DNA of 17,783 nt from Candidatus Stahliibacteriota bacterium (lineage in GTDB: Bacteria > Hydrothermota > UBA3073). This document shows, in pieces, positions 7,567-14,342 of this stretch (positions within the stretch are counted from its first letter, which is position 1; every line of letters starts with the position of its first letter). Position numbers and translations under genes: made by a program. The notes beneath the pieces were generated by a model that saw nothing but the letters and a program-made list of their open reading frames with translations, searched no databases and was not told the origin of the DNA. The stretch lies in NCBI GenBank assembly GCA_030627085.1, contig DAOUSS010000011.1, forward strand, positions 1 through 17,783. Direction: 5' to 3'.

Positions 7567-7778
7567 AGTAGTAAAATCAAAAATTAAAAATCAAAATGCA
7601 AAAATATAGCCACAGATTACACAGATTAAGATATAGTCATTAAGTAATTAGGTTATTAGGTAATTAAAATATTCAATCTTGGTGTTCTTTGTGCCCTTTG
7701 TGGTAAATTCTCTTTCTCCATTTCCTGCTTTCTCTCTTTCTCCTTTTGCCCTAACTAACCAACTAACAAACCAACAAA
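7567..7778. repeat. Dispersed repeats between glmM and glmS
   Basis: From the glmS side: AT-rich words (AAAAATCAAAA), GATTACACAGATTA words (7613-7628), AATTAGG octamers (7634-7666), CTTTGTG words (7678-7708), a pyrimidine-rich run of 8-mers such as CTCTTTCT (7708-7750), and AACCAACT/AACAAACC octamers from about 7751. These last run into the glmM coding end, so the glmM stop codon lies inside them. I see no promoter or Shine-Dalgarno for glmS. Confidence 0.65.
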
Positions 7779-9107
7779 CTATCCAACTAATATGCTTTTC
7801 GCCTTCTCAATCAGCGTCTTGCATATCTCTTTCCTTTTCGCCTCACATATAATTCTTACCACATCTTCTGTATTTGATTTTCTGATGTGGATGAAGGCAT
7901 CTTCGTAATCCACTCTTATTCCATCCTCCCTTCTTATCTCTCCCTTTGGCAAAAGCCCCTCAAGCCTTTCAATTTCAATATCACCCTTCGCCTTGATCTT
8001 TTCCTTCATCATATAATATGACGGAAGCCTTTTTATAAGCTTCGATATGGGTTCTCTCTCATCTGCCATATATTCCAGAATAATTGATATCGCTGACAGT
8101 CCATCCCTCGTTGGATGCATATCGGGCCATATCACACCACCATTCCCCTCTCCGCCAAATACCGCCCTAACCTCCATCATCTTCTTCACCACATTTGCCT
8201 CTCCAACCTTCGTGCGTATAAGGTAATCCCCTGCAATATCATCTATCATCCTTGAGGTTGAAAGATTTGTCACCACCTTGCCCTTCTTTTTCCCCGAAAT
8301 ATACGAGAGCGCAAGAGCAAGGGTATATTCCTCCCCGGGGATGTCCCCCTTCTCTGTTATTACTGCAATTCTATCTCCATCCATGTCAGAAGCAAATCCT
8401 ATATCAAAATCTCCTGACCCACAGGCATCAGCGATCTCGCCAAGATTTGTGGGTACAGGTTCAGGATTCCTGTTTGACTCAATAATCCTGACATCACATC
8501 CCAAAAGCGAGAGAAGTTTTTCTGCAGGTGTGGATAATGCACCGTGACAACCATCAAATATCACCTTGAATTGTCTCTTTTTTATCTTTTCAACATCTAT
8601 AAGGCTGAAAATCCTGTCTATATGTCTTTTTACCCCATCTCTGTCATACTCCATTATCCCGACACGATCCCATAAAGCGAAACGGAACTCCTTGTTATTA
8701 TAAATCTTATAAAGTGTCTTTACTTCATCCTCTGACAGGAAAAACCCTTTCTTGTTGTTGAACTTTATACCATTCCATTCAAGCGGATTATGGGATGCTG
8801 TTATAACGGCGCCTCCATCTTTTCCTAAGAGATGGGTATTGAGGAGGACTGTAGGGGTTGGGACGATACCAAGATTTATGACAGAGTTTCCTGTTGAAAG
8901 AAGTCCGCTTATAAAGGTGTTTAGTATAAGGTCACCGCTCCTGCGTGTGTCCCTTCCAACAACAATTCCCCCAGCCGATCCGTCAGCTGACGGATACGGG
9001 GCAATAAAACTACCGAATGAGAGACCAAGCTCAAGCGAGTTCTGAGGAAAGAAAGAGGAGTTTACCACCCCTCGCACACCGGAGACGCCAAAGATGAGGG
9101 TAGGCAT
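7779..9107 (-). CDS. glmM: Phosphoglucosamine mutase / phosphohexomutase, archaeal-like type
   Basis: Probably converts glucosamine-6-phosphate to glucosamine-1-phosphate, following GlmS, its downstream neighbour. The 442-residue protein has the phosphoserine motif TASHNPLEWNGIKF with Ser105, the metal loop DMDGDR (Asp241, 243, 245), the sugar loop GGEGNGGVIWP (318-328), and the phosphate loop RKSNTEDVVRI (409-419). SHNPxEWNG, GEGNGG and SNTE resemble archaeal-type phosphoglucosamine/phosphomannomutases more than E. coli GlmM, so phosphomannomutase activity is possible. Residues 37-45 (PYPSADGSA) interrupt the loop before GGIVVGRDTRRSG and are encoded by an 18-bp palindrome shared with cca. 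The last residues and stop codon (LVG, TAG) lie within an intergenic octamer repeat. ATG start, no Shine-Dalgarno. Confidence 0.9.
   Translation of the reverse strand: MPTLIFGVSGVRGVVNSSFFPQNSLELGLSFGSFIAPYPSADGSAGGIVVGRDTRRSGDLILNTFISGLLSTGNSVINLGIVPTPTVLLNTHLLGKDGGAVITASHNPLEWNGIKFNNKKGFFLSEDEVKTLYKIYNNKEFRFALWDRVGIMEYDRDGVKRHIDRIFSLIDVEKIKKRQFKVIFDGCHGALSTPAEKLLSLLGCDVRIIESNRNPEPVPTNLGEIADACGSGDFDIGFASDMDGDRIAVITEKGDIPGEEYTLALALSYISGKKKGKVVTNLSTSRMIDDIAGDYLIRTKVGEANVVKKMMEVRAVFGGEGNGGVIWPDMHPTRDGLSAISIILEYMADEREPISKLIKRLPSYYMMKEKIKAKGDIEIERLEGLLPKGEIRREDGIRVDYEDAFIHIRKSNTEDVVRIICEAKRKEICKTLIEKAKSILVG
8978..8995. repeat. 18-bp perfect palindrome inside glmM encoding PSADG
   Basis: ATCCGTCAGCTGACGGAT is a perfect palindrome read on the - strand as (TA)T-CCG-TCA-GCT-GAC-GGA-T. 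It lies in a surface-loop position of the mutase where relatives, as I recall them, pass directly to GGxVVGRDTR. A near-identical sequence is in cca at 16890-16906, in the same strand sense and the same frame. Confidence 0.8.
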
Positions 9108-9229
9108 TATAATTAGTTGAATGGTTGATTAGTTGAATGGTTGATTAGTTGGTTAGTTAATTAGTTGAATAGTTGATTTTAATAAATCGGTAAACGGATC
9201 ACGAATAACGGTCTACGGACCACGGATAC
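9108..9229. repeat. GTTGATTA octamers and ACGG heptamers upstream of glmM
   Basis: From about 9116 to 9176, eight-base units run in register: GTTGAATG, GTTGATTA, GTTGAATG, GTTGATTA, GTTGGTTA, GTTAATTA, GTTGAATA. From about 9190, seven-base units follow: TAAACGG, ATCACGA, ATAACGG, TCTACGG, ACCACGG. The octamers resemble, in inverted orientation, those overlapping the glmM stop at 7751-7790, so this gene is bracketed by the same word family. No promoter for glmM is recognised. Confidence 0.75.
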
Positions 9230-9302
9230 AGCCGATGAGCGGGGTCGAACCGCTGACCTGCGCATTACGAATGCGCTGCTCTACCATCTGAGCTACATCG
9301 GC
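9230..9302 (-). tRNA. tRNA-Thr(CGU)
   Basis: The cloverleaf folds fully: acceptor GCCGATG/CATCGGC, D arm with AGCTCAGATGGTAGAGC, anticodon stem GCGCA/TGCGC with loop TTCGTAA, and T arm with GGTTCGACCCC. The anticodon CGU (9267-9269) reads the ACG codon. The discriminator base is U. The 3' CCA is not encoded (the next bases give GTA), so it must be added after transcription, for example by the cca product in this window. The AT-rich inverted-repeat element 9328-9394 lies just upstream, and no clear promoter is seen. Confidence 0.97.
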
Positions 9303-9327
9303 AATCTCTTTTTTCGGACGCAGATTT

Positions 9328-9394
9328 ACCCCGTTAAATAGAGGCGTTATAGAAATATCACTCTGGCGTTTATTTTTGAGTTATTTAACGGGGT
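9328..9394. mobile_element. 67-bp MITE-like element with 13-bp inverted ends
   Basis: The ends ACCCCGTTAAATA (9328-9340) and TATTTAACGGGGT (9382-9394) are perfect inverted repeats. Immediately outside lie direct repeats GGACGCAGATTT (9316-9327) and GAACGCAGATTT (9395-9406), 11 of 12 bases identical, which look like a target-site duplication. There is no coding capacity. The reservation is that GCAGATTT is itself similar to words common in the neighbouring repeats. Confidence 0.55.
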
Positions 9395-9429
9395 GAACGC
9401 AGATTTCGCTGATTTATTTATTCCAAATT

Positions 9430-9518
9430 GTAGGCACAAATTCAATTTGTGCTATAGTAGATTTGCACGATTTGAAATCGTGTCTACAAAGTCTTGCACG
9501 GTTAAAACCGTACCCTAC
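9430..9518. repeat. Three successive REP-like hairpins
   Basis: Hairpin 1 pairs GCACAAATT with AATTTGTGC (9434-9452), foot GTAG at 9430. Hairpin 2 pairs CACGATTT with AAATCGTG (9466-9482), foot GTAG on the - strand at 9484-9487. Hairpin 3 pairs ACGGTT with AACCGT (9498-9511), foot GTAG on the - strand at 9515-9518. The arms differ among the three yet each stays complementary. They occupy the otherwise gene-free stretch between the two tRNAs. Confidence 0.8.
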
Positions 9519-9704
9519 ATATTTAGGAATTAAACTGATTATTAAATAGATTTTAGTATTTTTCACCACAAAGGGCACAAAGAACACCAAGAACAAGGAA
9601 AAAGGATAAAGGTTAAAGGATAAAGTATCTAATGACTTAATGACCCAGTGACCTAATTACCTAATGACCTGATAGCGTAATTGCCCGATAGCCGTCTTCC
9701 CCAA
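9519..9704. repeat. CACAAAG and TAATKACC word repeats between the tRNA genes
   Basis: CACAAAG/CACCAAG words run at 9566-9595, GGATAAAG words at 9602-9625, and octamers CTAATGAC, TTAATGAC, CCAGTGAC, CTAATTAC, CTAATGAC at about 9630-9669. The octamers decay towards the tRNA-Phe 3' side. No gene is seen in the rest of the 9303-9704 gap. Confidence 0.65.
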
Positions 9705-9780
9705 TGGTGGCGAGAGACGGAATCGAACCGTCGACACCTGGATTTTCAGTCCAGTGCTCTACCAACTGAGCTATCTCGCC
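9705..9780 (-). tRNA. tRNA-Phe(GAA), CCA encoded
   Basis: Acceptor GGCGAGA/TCTCGCC, D arm AGCTCAGTTGGTAGAGC, anticodon stem CTGGA/TCCAG with loop CTGAAAA, and T arm GGTTCGATTCC. The anticodon is GAA. Discriminator A (9708) is followed by an encoded CCA (9707-9705), unlike the neighbouring tRNA-Thr. The predicted leader CCAA pairs with TTGG directly after the CCA, extending the precursor stem. A near-consensus promoter lies 12 bases upstream. Confidence 0.98.
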
Positions 9781-9792
9781 ATTGGTATGCCA

Positions 9793-9821
9793 ATTATATC
9801 ATAAAAAAAAGGAAAAGTCAA
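9793..9821 (-). promoter_or_regulatory. Sigma-70 promoter of tRNA-Phe
   Basis: Read on the - strand, TTGACT (9821-9816), a 17-base T-rich spacer, and TATAAT (9798-9793). Transcription would begin near 9786, leaving a leader of about six bases before the tRNA. It could also reach tRNA-Thr about 400 bases on, but that gap is full of hairpins. Confidence 0.85.
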
Positions 9822-9930
9822 GGAAATTTTTCACCGCACCCCGCTAACGGCAGTGTAGAGAGCACTGCGAAAAAGATAAAAGAAAAATGGGGGTCTTTGG
9901 ATCTGTCTGAAGATAAGGTCTTGGGCAACC

Positions 9931-9958
9931 AAAAGAAAAGGAGGGGACAAGCCCCTCC
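9931..9958 (-). terminator. Intrinsic terminator of the secreted OB-fold gene
   Basis: On the - strand GGAGGGG (9958-9952), loop CTTGT, CCCCTCC (9946-9940), then TTTTCTTTT (9939-9931). It lies about 40 bases past the stop codon of the preceding gene and insulates the tRNA-Phe promoter. It is the only clear T-tailed terminator I found in the window. Confidence 0.85.
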
Positions 9959-9998
9959 CTTCTCTGCTTATTTAATACATCTGCCGCATTTAGACGAG

Positions 9999-11510
9999 TT
10001 ATCTGAACATTACGAGTTTTCTCGTTCCTGCGAAATCACACTTTCCGGACTCTGTTTTAACATCCATTCTGCAGAAGTAAATTCCAGAGGCAATTTTGTT
10101 ACCCCTGTCGTCTTTTCCGTTCCAGTAGGCATTATAGTGGCCTGCTTTCTGTTGCTCGTCTACCAGTGTGGCTATCCTCTCTCCCAGGATATTATAGATA
10201 CCTATTGTTACCTTTCCTGTCTTTGGTAACTGATACCTGATTGTAGTTCCGGAACCAAAGGGGTTTGGATAATTCTGAGAGAGTGCATAGACCTTTGGTA
10301 GATTCCCCTCTTCCTCTTCTATTCCAACAAGGATATCTCCAAGAGCGCGAGGCATAATCTCGTACCCACTCCAGTAGGGCGAGTCTGAATCGTATTGTGT
10401 CACAACTCCAACCACATCAAAGGCTCCTGTGGGGGCAGTGGTCCCATCGATATCTGTATCCTTATCTATTCTCATAGTGCAGCTTCCCGTGGCCTCCGTG
10501 ATAGTTATATTCGCATTCGATCCCGCGCCCGGGAAAGCATCCGTTGTTGTAATACTGTCTATCTTAACCAATCTCCCCTCATATTGTTCACCCACCGTAT
10601 CCGCTAAGTCAGCACAGGTTATAGTAAGTGTATCGTATGGAGCGCTTTCATTCAGGACATTAAACGAGGTAATGTCTGTAAGTTCCGTCAATCCATTGTA
10701 CTTACCAACAGTTCCAGTAAGTGTAACCTCATTACCGATACTTACAGAGCCGGTAAATGTAGCATCATAGACTGCAAGACCTGCTGCAAAATCCTGGATA
10801 TATGAGGGACCGTAACTACCAAATTCGTTCGCAACTGTGACCACACCTTTTGCCGTAACGACCTCTCCATCCTGTAAGGATACACCATTCTCGTCATCGT
10901 TGGCAGCGATTGCCCATATGAGGGAACCAAAGAGCTCGGGGGGCACGGAAAAGGTGTTTTCCGCATCACTCAGAGTGATGAAGTGGTTCTGCTGATAACC
11001 AAGCTCATTATCCAAACCATTTACACCATATTTATGCTCTATGCGCTTTGAACTACCCATCAGAAAGAGGATGCCAACTGTGTAGATGCTGTCTCCTGGA
11101 ACTTCGTCAGGAGCTACACCATCGTCTTTCATCTGTAGTTCGGGTGGATAGGTTGCAAGGTCCCACACCCACTGTAACGGTGGAACAGAACCCGCAATAT
11201 ACATACTATCTATACTGTAGACTGTATCCACGGCACCCTCGGCATACCAGTATCCCTGTTCTGCAATAGCATAGAATACAGGTTTCAAATCCACTCTGAA
11301 TATCGCAGTAACTTCTTGCATCAGTACATCCTCAGGACCTATATCGTTGAAATACCTTAGGGGAATTATCTGAAAACCTGATGTATCAGGGTCGTAGTCT
11401 ACTACCCTGTTGTCGCCAGATTCCCATGTTCCGTCATAGGGTTCGCCGTCATCCCAGTCCGCTGCGAGAACGAGGTTGTACTTGTAGTTTATGCTTGAGT
11501 GTCTCGGCAT
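9999..11510 (-). CDS. Secreted OB-fold protein with C-terminal sorting domain, 5'-truncated
   Basis: From the ATG at 11510 the protein has 503 residues but no signal peptide. Regions: a fragment of a CBM20/CBM48-like fold (INYKYNLVLAADWDD...TWESGDNR, about 7-35); a similar module with IAGSVPPLQW, DDGVAPDEVPGDSIYT and HKYGVNG (about 68-180); an OB-fold-like region (GEVVTAKGVVTV...SYIQDFAAGLAVYD...IGNEVTLTGTVGKYNGLTEL, about 211-390); and a FlgD-like/type IX-style sorting domain (LSQNYPNPFGSGTTIRYQL to TRKLVMFR, about 404-503). Such domains normally sit on exported proteins, so the absent signal peptide and the first module starting mid-fold suggest the true 5' end is lost. The frame stays open upstream to 11696, but only through the hairpin repeats at 11600-11671. 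It may be a pseudogene. An intrinsic terminator follows. Confidence 0.75.
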   Translation of the reverse strand: MPRHSSINYKYNLVLAADWDDGEPYDGTWESGDNRVVDYDPDTSGFQIIPLRYFNDIGPEDVLMQEVTAIFRVDLKPVFYAIAEQGYWYAEGAVDTVYSIDSMYIAGSVPPLQWVWDLATYPPELQMKDDGVAPDEVPGDSIYTVGILFLMGSSKRIEHKYGVNGLDNELGYQQNHFITLSDAENTFSVPPELFGSLIWAIAANDDENGVSLQDGEVVTAKGVVTVANEFGSYGPSYIQDFAAGLAVYDATFTGSVSIGNEVTLTGTVGKYNGLTELTDITSFNVLNESAPYDTLTITCADLADTVGEQYEGRLVKIDSITTTDAFPGAGSNANITITEATGSCTMRIDKDTDIDGTTAPTGAFDVVGVVTQYDSDSPYWSGYEIMPRALGDILVGIEEEEGNLPKVYALSQNYPNPFGSGTTIRYQLPKTGKVTIGIYNILGERIATLVDEQQKAGHYNAYWNGKDDRGNKIASGIYFCRMDVKTESGKCDFAGTRKLVMFR

Positions 11511-11599
11511 ATTGAATGTGACTGATAGAGAACTTAAGAGAGATAAAAATCTCTTTAGTTCCCTGTTGAAAAAAGAAATAAGAATGTAATTGTTAAACT

Positions 11600-11671
11600 G
11601 TAGGGACAACCCTCGTGGTTGTCCGTCTCGGACAGGGACACCGTGCCTACCGGCAGGAGTCCTGTCCCTAC
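11600..11671. repeat. Compound two-hairpin REP-like element, second copy
   Basis: It starts GTAGGGACAACC and ends CCTGTCCCTAC. It has the same architecture as 3232-3344 in the opposite orientation: one hairpin of GGACAACC/GGTTGTCC and one whose stem is close to GGACAGG/CCTGTCC. The apex of the second differs: here it holds TGCC-TACC-GGCA (11644-11655), a relative of the nested CCTGTCGGTAGACAGG palindrome. It lies where the start of the secreted-protein gene should be. Confidence 0.8.
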
Positions 11672-11692
11672 ATGCTCTATTGACACTGATTT

Positions 11693-11715
11693 GCACGAAT
11701 TGAATTCGTGCCTAC
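11693..11715. repeat. REP-like hairpin, GCACGAATT stem
   Basis: GCACGAATT (11693-11701), G, AATTCGTGC (11703-11711), with the GTAG foot on the - strand at 11712-11715. It is an arm-covariant relative of the hairpin at 9434-9452. Confidence 0.8.
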
Positions 11716-11827
11716 AAGAATTATTTCTTTTAATTTATCTGGAGTATTATCGCGGCTGGAAAGTCGCTCCTACAATTACCTAATTACTCAATAACCTAAT
11801 GACCAATGCCTGATGCCTAATGACCAA
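11716..11827. repeat. GAGCGACT-type hairpin and TAATKACC octamers
   Basis: A degenerate hairpin relates GCGGCTGG to AAGTCGC (about 11752-11767), with GTAG on the - strand at 11770-11773. Octamers AATTACCT, AATTACTC, AATAACCT and AATGACCA follow from 11774 and run into the nfi stop codon. No terminator is seen for nfi. Confidence 0.65.
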
Positions 11828-12502
11828 TTACTTCGCTGTTAGCTCCTTTGATCTCTTGTCAGCAATTCTCAGGGGCTCTGGAATCCTTCTATCCCTTACA
11901 CAGCTTATAATTACCTTAACTGCATCTTCCAGGGAGATGAGATTGCCCGGCGAGACAAAGATGGGTTTGACCCCTGTCCTTGTCCTCAAAACATACCCAA
12001 CTACCCTCCCCCTGTAAGAGAGGGTAGATGCATTGCCTTTCTCTATACCCGGCTCTTTATATTCGCCGACGAGTCTTGATTTGGCACACCCTATGGTGGG
12101 TTTTGCAAATATCACCCCTATATGTGAGGCAAGCCCCATACTCCTTGGATGCGCTATCCCCTGCCCATCACATATTATAATATCTGGCTCAATCTCAAGT
12201 GAAAGGAGGGGATTCATTATAACAGGTATCTCTCTAAATGAAAGGAATCCCGGTATATAAGGGTAGGTAACCCTGCGAAAGGCTTTTTTTTCTTCAAGCA
12301 GTTCAAGTTGTGGATAAGAGAACACACCACAGGCAGCGTAAGCAATCCCATTTCTAAATGCGACATCCACGCCGGCAACGGTCTCAGGCCAGTTTGAGGA
12401 ATGTTTCACACATTCCAGGACTACCCTCCCCCGCAATTCGTCCTGAATCTTTCTCGCCTCCTCTACGGAGACATCAAATGGGTGGGTGAAGATGATTTGC
12501 AT
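11828..12502 (-). CDS. nfi: Endonuclease V (deoxyinosine 3' endonuclease)
   Basis: Endonuclease V nicks DNA one base 3' of deoxyinosine and related lesions, starting repair of deaminated adenine. The protein is 224 residues. The catalytic set is present: Asp46 in VAGVDVAF, the wedge segment PYIPGFLSFRE with Glu91, Asp112 in ICDGQGIAHPR with His118, GLASHIGV, and Lys141 in KPTIGCAKSRLVG. Conserved TGVKPIFVSPGNLISLEDA is near the C-terminus. The ATG at 12502 is chosen because the conserved part begins just after it; an upstream in-frame extension reads only repeat DNA. There is no Shine-Dalgarno: the bases before the start are TTTGCA words. The stop codon TAA lies at the edge of the octamer repeat. 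Confidence 0.95.
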   Translation of the reverse strand: MQIIFTHPFDVSVEEARKIQDELRGRVVLECVKHSSNWPETVAGVDVAFRNGIAYAACGVFSYPQLELLEEKKAFRRVTYPYIPGFLSFREIPVIMNPLLSLEIEPDIIICDGQGIAHPRSMGLASHIGVIFAKPTIGCAKSRLVGEYKEPGIEKGNASTLSYRGRVVGYVLRTRTGVKPIFVSPGNLISLEDAVKVIISCVRDRRIPEPLRIADKRSKELTAK

Positions 12503-12701
12503 TGCAAAATGCAAATTGCAAATATTAAAATGAAAAATTTGGAAAGCAAGCCAAGGACACAAAGATTGTAGTCGAGACGTCGTCGTGTCATTGCGTCTTA
12601 GCGTCGTTGCGTCAATTACTTAATTACGTAATAACCCAATAACCTAATTACCTGCGTCGGGAGGTCGCTCCCACCACATTTCACATTACACATTTAACAT
12701 T
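12503..12701. repeat. Dispersed repeats between hutU and nfi
   Basis: Words seen are TGCAAAT heptamers (12503-12522), GCGTC/TAGCGTCGT words (12570-12613), octamers AATTACTT, AATTACGT, AATAACCC, AATAACCT, AATTACCT (12614-12653), a GGGAG-GTCG-CTCCC hairpin (12658-12671), and CACATTT/CATTTCA words running into the hutU stop. The string TCATTGYGTCTTAGCGTC is shared with about 15808-15825. No gene or terminator is found. Confidence 0.65.
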
Positions 12702-14342
12702 TCACTCCATCGGAATTTTCACGCCTTTCTTCTCAGCCGTCTCAATTGCGAGGGGGTATCCTGCATCTGCATGCCTTGCTATGCCCAGGCCGGGGTCGTT
12801 TGTCAAAACCCTTTCAAGTCTTGCGTCCATCTCCTCTGTTCCATCGGCACATATAACCTGCCCTGCATGGATTGATAGTCCTATGCCTACCCCCCCTCCA
12901 TGATGGACAGAGACCCAGGTTGCACCGGATGCAGTATTTAAGAGTGCATTAAGGATGGGCCAGTCTGCAATTGCATCAGAACCATCCCTCATACCCTCTG
13001 TCTCTCTATATGGTGACGCAACAGAGCCTGTATCAAGGTGGTCCCTTCCAATCACAACAGGCGCAGAAATCTCGCCCTTTCTCACCATATCATTTATTAT
13101 GAGTCCAAATCTCGCCCTCTCCCCGTAACCAAGCCAGCATATCCTTGCAGGCAGACCCTGAAATGACACCTTCTCCCTTGCAAGCCTTATCCATCTTGTA
13201 AGCGGTTCGTCATCCTTGAACTCCCTTAACACAACTTCGTCAAGTTTATATATATCCTCTTTATTACCTGAAAGCGCAACCCATCTGAACGGGCCCTTAC
13301 CAACACAGAACAGTGGCCTGATATATTCTATGACAAACCCGGGGATATTGAACGCATCATCTACCCCTGCCTTCTTTGCCTGTCCCCTTATATTATTTCC
13401 GTAGTCAAATGCAACCGCCCCTCTCTTCTGCATCTCAAGCATAGCAGACATCTGGCGGGCAATGGATTCGTATGAGCGTTTTATATACTCCTTTGGATTT
13501 CCCTTTCGAAGCAGGAGCGCATCTTCATAACTCATCCCGCCCGGCACATATCCGTTCAGTTCATCATGAGCAGATGTCTGGTCTGTAAGTGCATCAGGTA
13601 TTATACCCCGCCTCAAAATCTCAGGATGGGTATCAGATGCATTGCCAACAAGCCCGACAGATAGTGGTCTTTTCTCTTTTTTTGCCTCCATCACAAGTTT
13701 TATCGCCTCATCAAGTGAATCTGTCATCGTGTCACAGAAACCCTGTTTTATTCTTCTTTTAATTCTCCTTCCGTCAACCTCAACATCAAGTATTATCCCC
13801 TCATTCATAGTAACAGCAAGCGGTTGTGCACCTGACATACCCCCCATACCGGCAGTAAGGATGAATTTTCCGCGAAGGCTCCCGCCAAAGTGCTTCTTTG
13901 CACAGGCAGAAAGTGTCTCATATGTGCCCTGTAGTATCCCCTGTGTGCCTATGTATATCCACGAACCTGCAGTCATCTGTCCGTACATAATAAGACCCAT
14001 TGCCTCCAGTTTTCTAAAATAATCCCAGTTTGCCCAGTTTGGAACAAGAAGAGAGTTGGCAATAAGTACCCTCGGTGCATATCTGAATGTCTTAAAAATA
14101 CCAACAGGCTTCCCTGATTGCACAAGCAGTGTCTCGTCCTCTCTGAGTTCCTTCAGGGACTTCACTATGGCATCAAAGCAATCCCAGTTCCTTGCTGCCT
14201 TGCCACATCCTCCATAGACGATGAGTTCCTCGGGGATTTCTGCAATATCTGGCGATAGATTATTCATAAGACACCGGAAAGGCGCCTCCATCTGCCAGTT
14301 CTTGCAGTGGAGTTTAGTTCCGGTTGGTGGTATAATAGTCAT
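12702..14342 (-). CDS. hutU: Urocanate hydratase
   Basis: HutU adds water to urocanate to give imidazolone propionate, the second step of histidine degradation, with tightly bound NAD+. The 546-residue protein is full length. Motifs include YGGCGKAARNWDCFDAIV near the N-terminus, TAGMGGMSGAQPLA (NAD region), the catalytic Cys402 in ARICWLGYGERARFG, DHLDTGSVASPYRETEGM, DGSDAIADWPILNALLN, VSVHHGGGVGIG and RHADAGYPLA. The ATG at 14342 is supported by the N-terminal family pattern; no Shine-Dalgarno precedes it. No hutH, hutI or hutG gene is next to it, so either the pathway genes are scattered or it acts outside a hut operon. The start is abutted by a 44-base repeat block shared with the region upstream of dnaN. 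Confidence 0.98.
   Translation of the reverse strand: MTIIPPTGTKLHCKNWQMEAPFRCLMNNLSPDIAEIPEELIVYGGCGKAARNWDCFDAIVKSLKELREDETLLVQSGKPVGIFKTFRYAPRVLIANSLLVPNWANWDYFRKLEAMGLIMYGQMTAGSWIYIGTQGILQGTYETLSACAKKHFGGSLRGKFILTAGMGGMSGAQPLAVTMNEGIILDVEVDGRRIKRRIKQGFCDTMTDSLDEAIKLVMEAKKEKRPLSVGLVGNASDTHPEILRRGIIPDALTDQTSAHDELNGYVPGGMSYEDALLLRKGNPKEYIKRSYESIARQMSAMLEMQKRGAVAFDYGNNIRGQAKKAGVDDAFNIPGFVIEYIRPLFCVGKGPFRWVALSGNKEDIYKLDEVVLREFKDDEPLTRWIRLAREKVSFQGLPARICWLGYGERARFGLIINDMVRKGEISAPVVIGRDHLDTGSVASPYRETEGMRDGSDAIADWPILNALLNTASGATWVSVHHGGGVGIGLSIHAGQVICADGTEEMDARLERVLTNDPGLGIARHADAGYPLAIETAEKKGVKIPME

Noticed and set aside
7567..7778. glmS ribozyme upstream of glmS
   Set aside because: The gap consists of repeat words with no recognisable glmS ribozyme core, and the gene starts with GTG right after an AT-rich stretch.
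9430..9518. The three successive hairpins as a CRISPR-like array
   Set aside because: The units differ in sequence, spacing is irregular and orientations vary; they fit REP-like elements instead.
9846..9870. GCAGTG/CACTGC hairpin near 9851-9869 as a terminator
   Set aside because: On neither strand is it followed by a T-run; the A-rich stretch is on the wrong side.
9681..10229. Open frame on the + strand beginning MPDSRLPQWWRETESNRRHLDFQSSALPTE (first part shown by position only beyond 20 residues)
   Set aside because: It is the well-known artefact of translating the complement of a tRNA gene (here tRNA-Phe) and then runs antisense to the secreted-protein gene.
11511..11696. N-terminal 62-codon extension of the secreted OB-fold protein
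   Set aside because: Most of it reads through the hairpin repeat 11600-11671 and shows no signal peptide or domain, so the start was placed at 11510.
12503..12562. 20-codon N-terminal extension of endonuclease V
   Set aside because: It is encoded by TGCAAAT-type repeat words and lies before the conserved start of the family.
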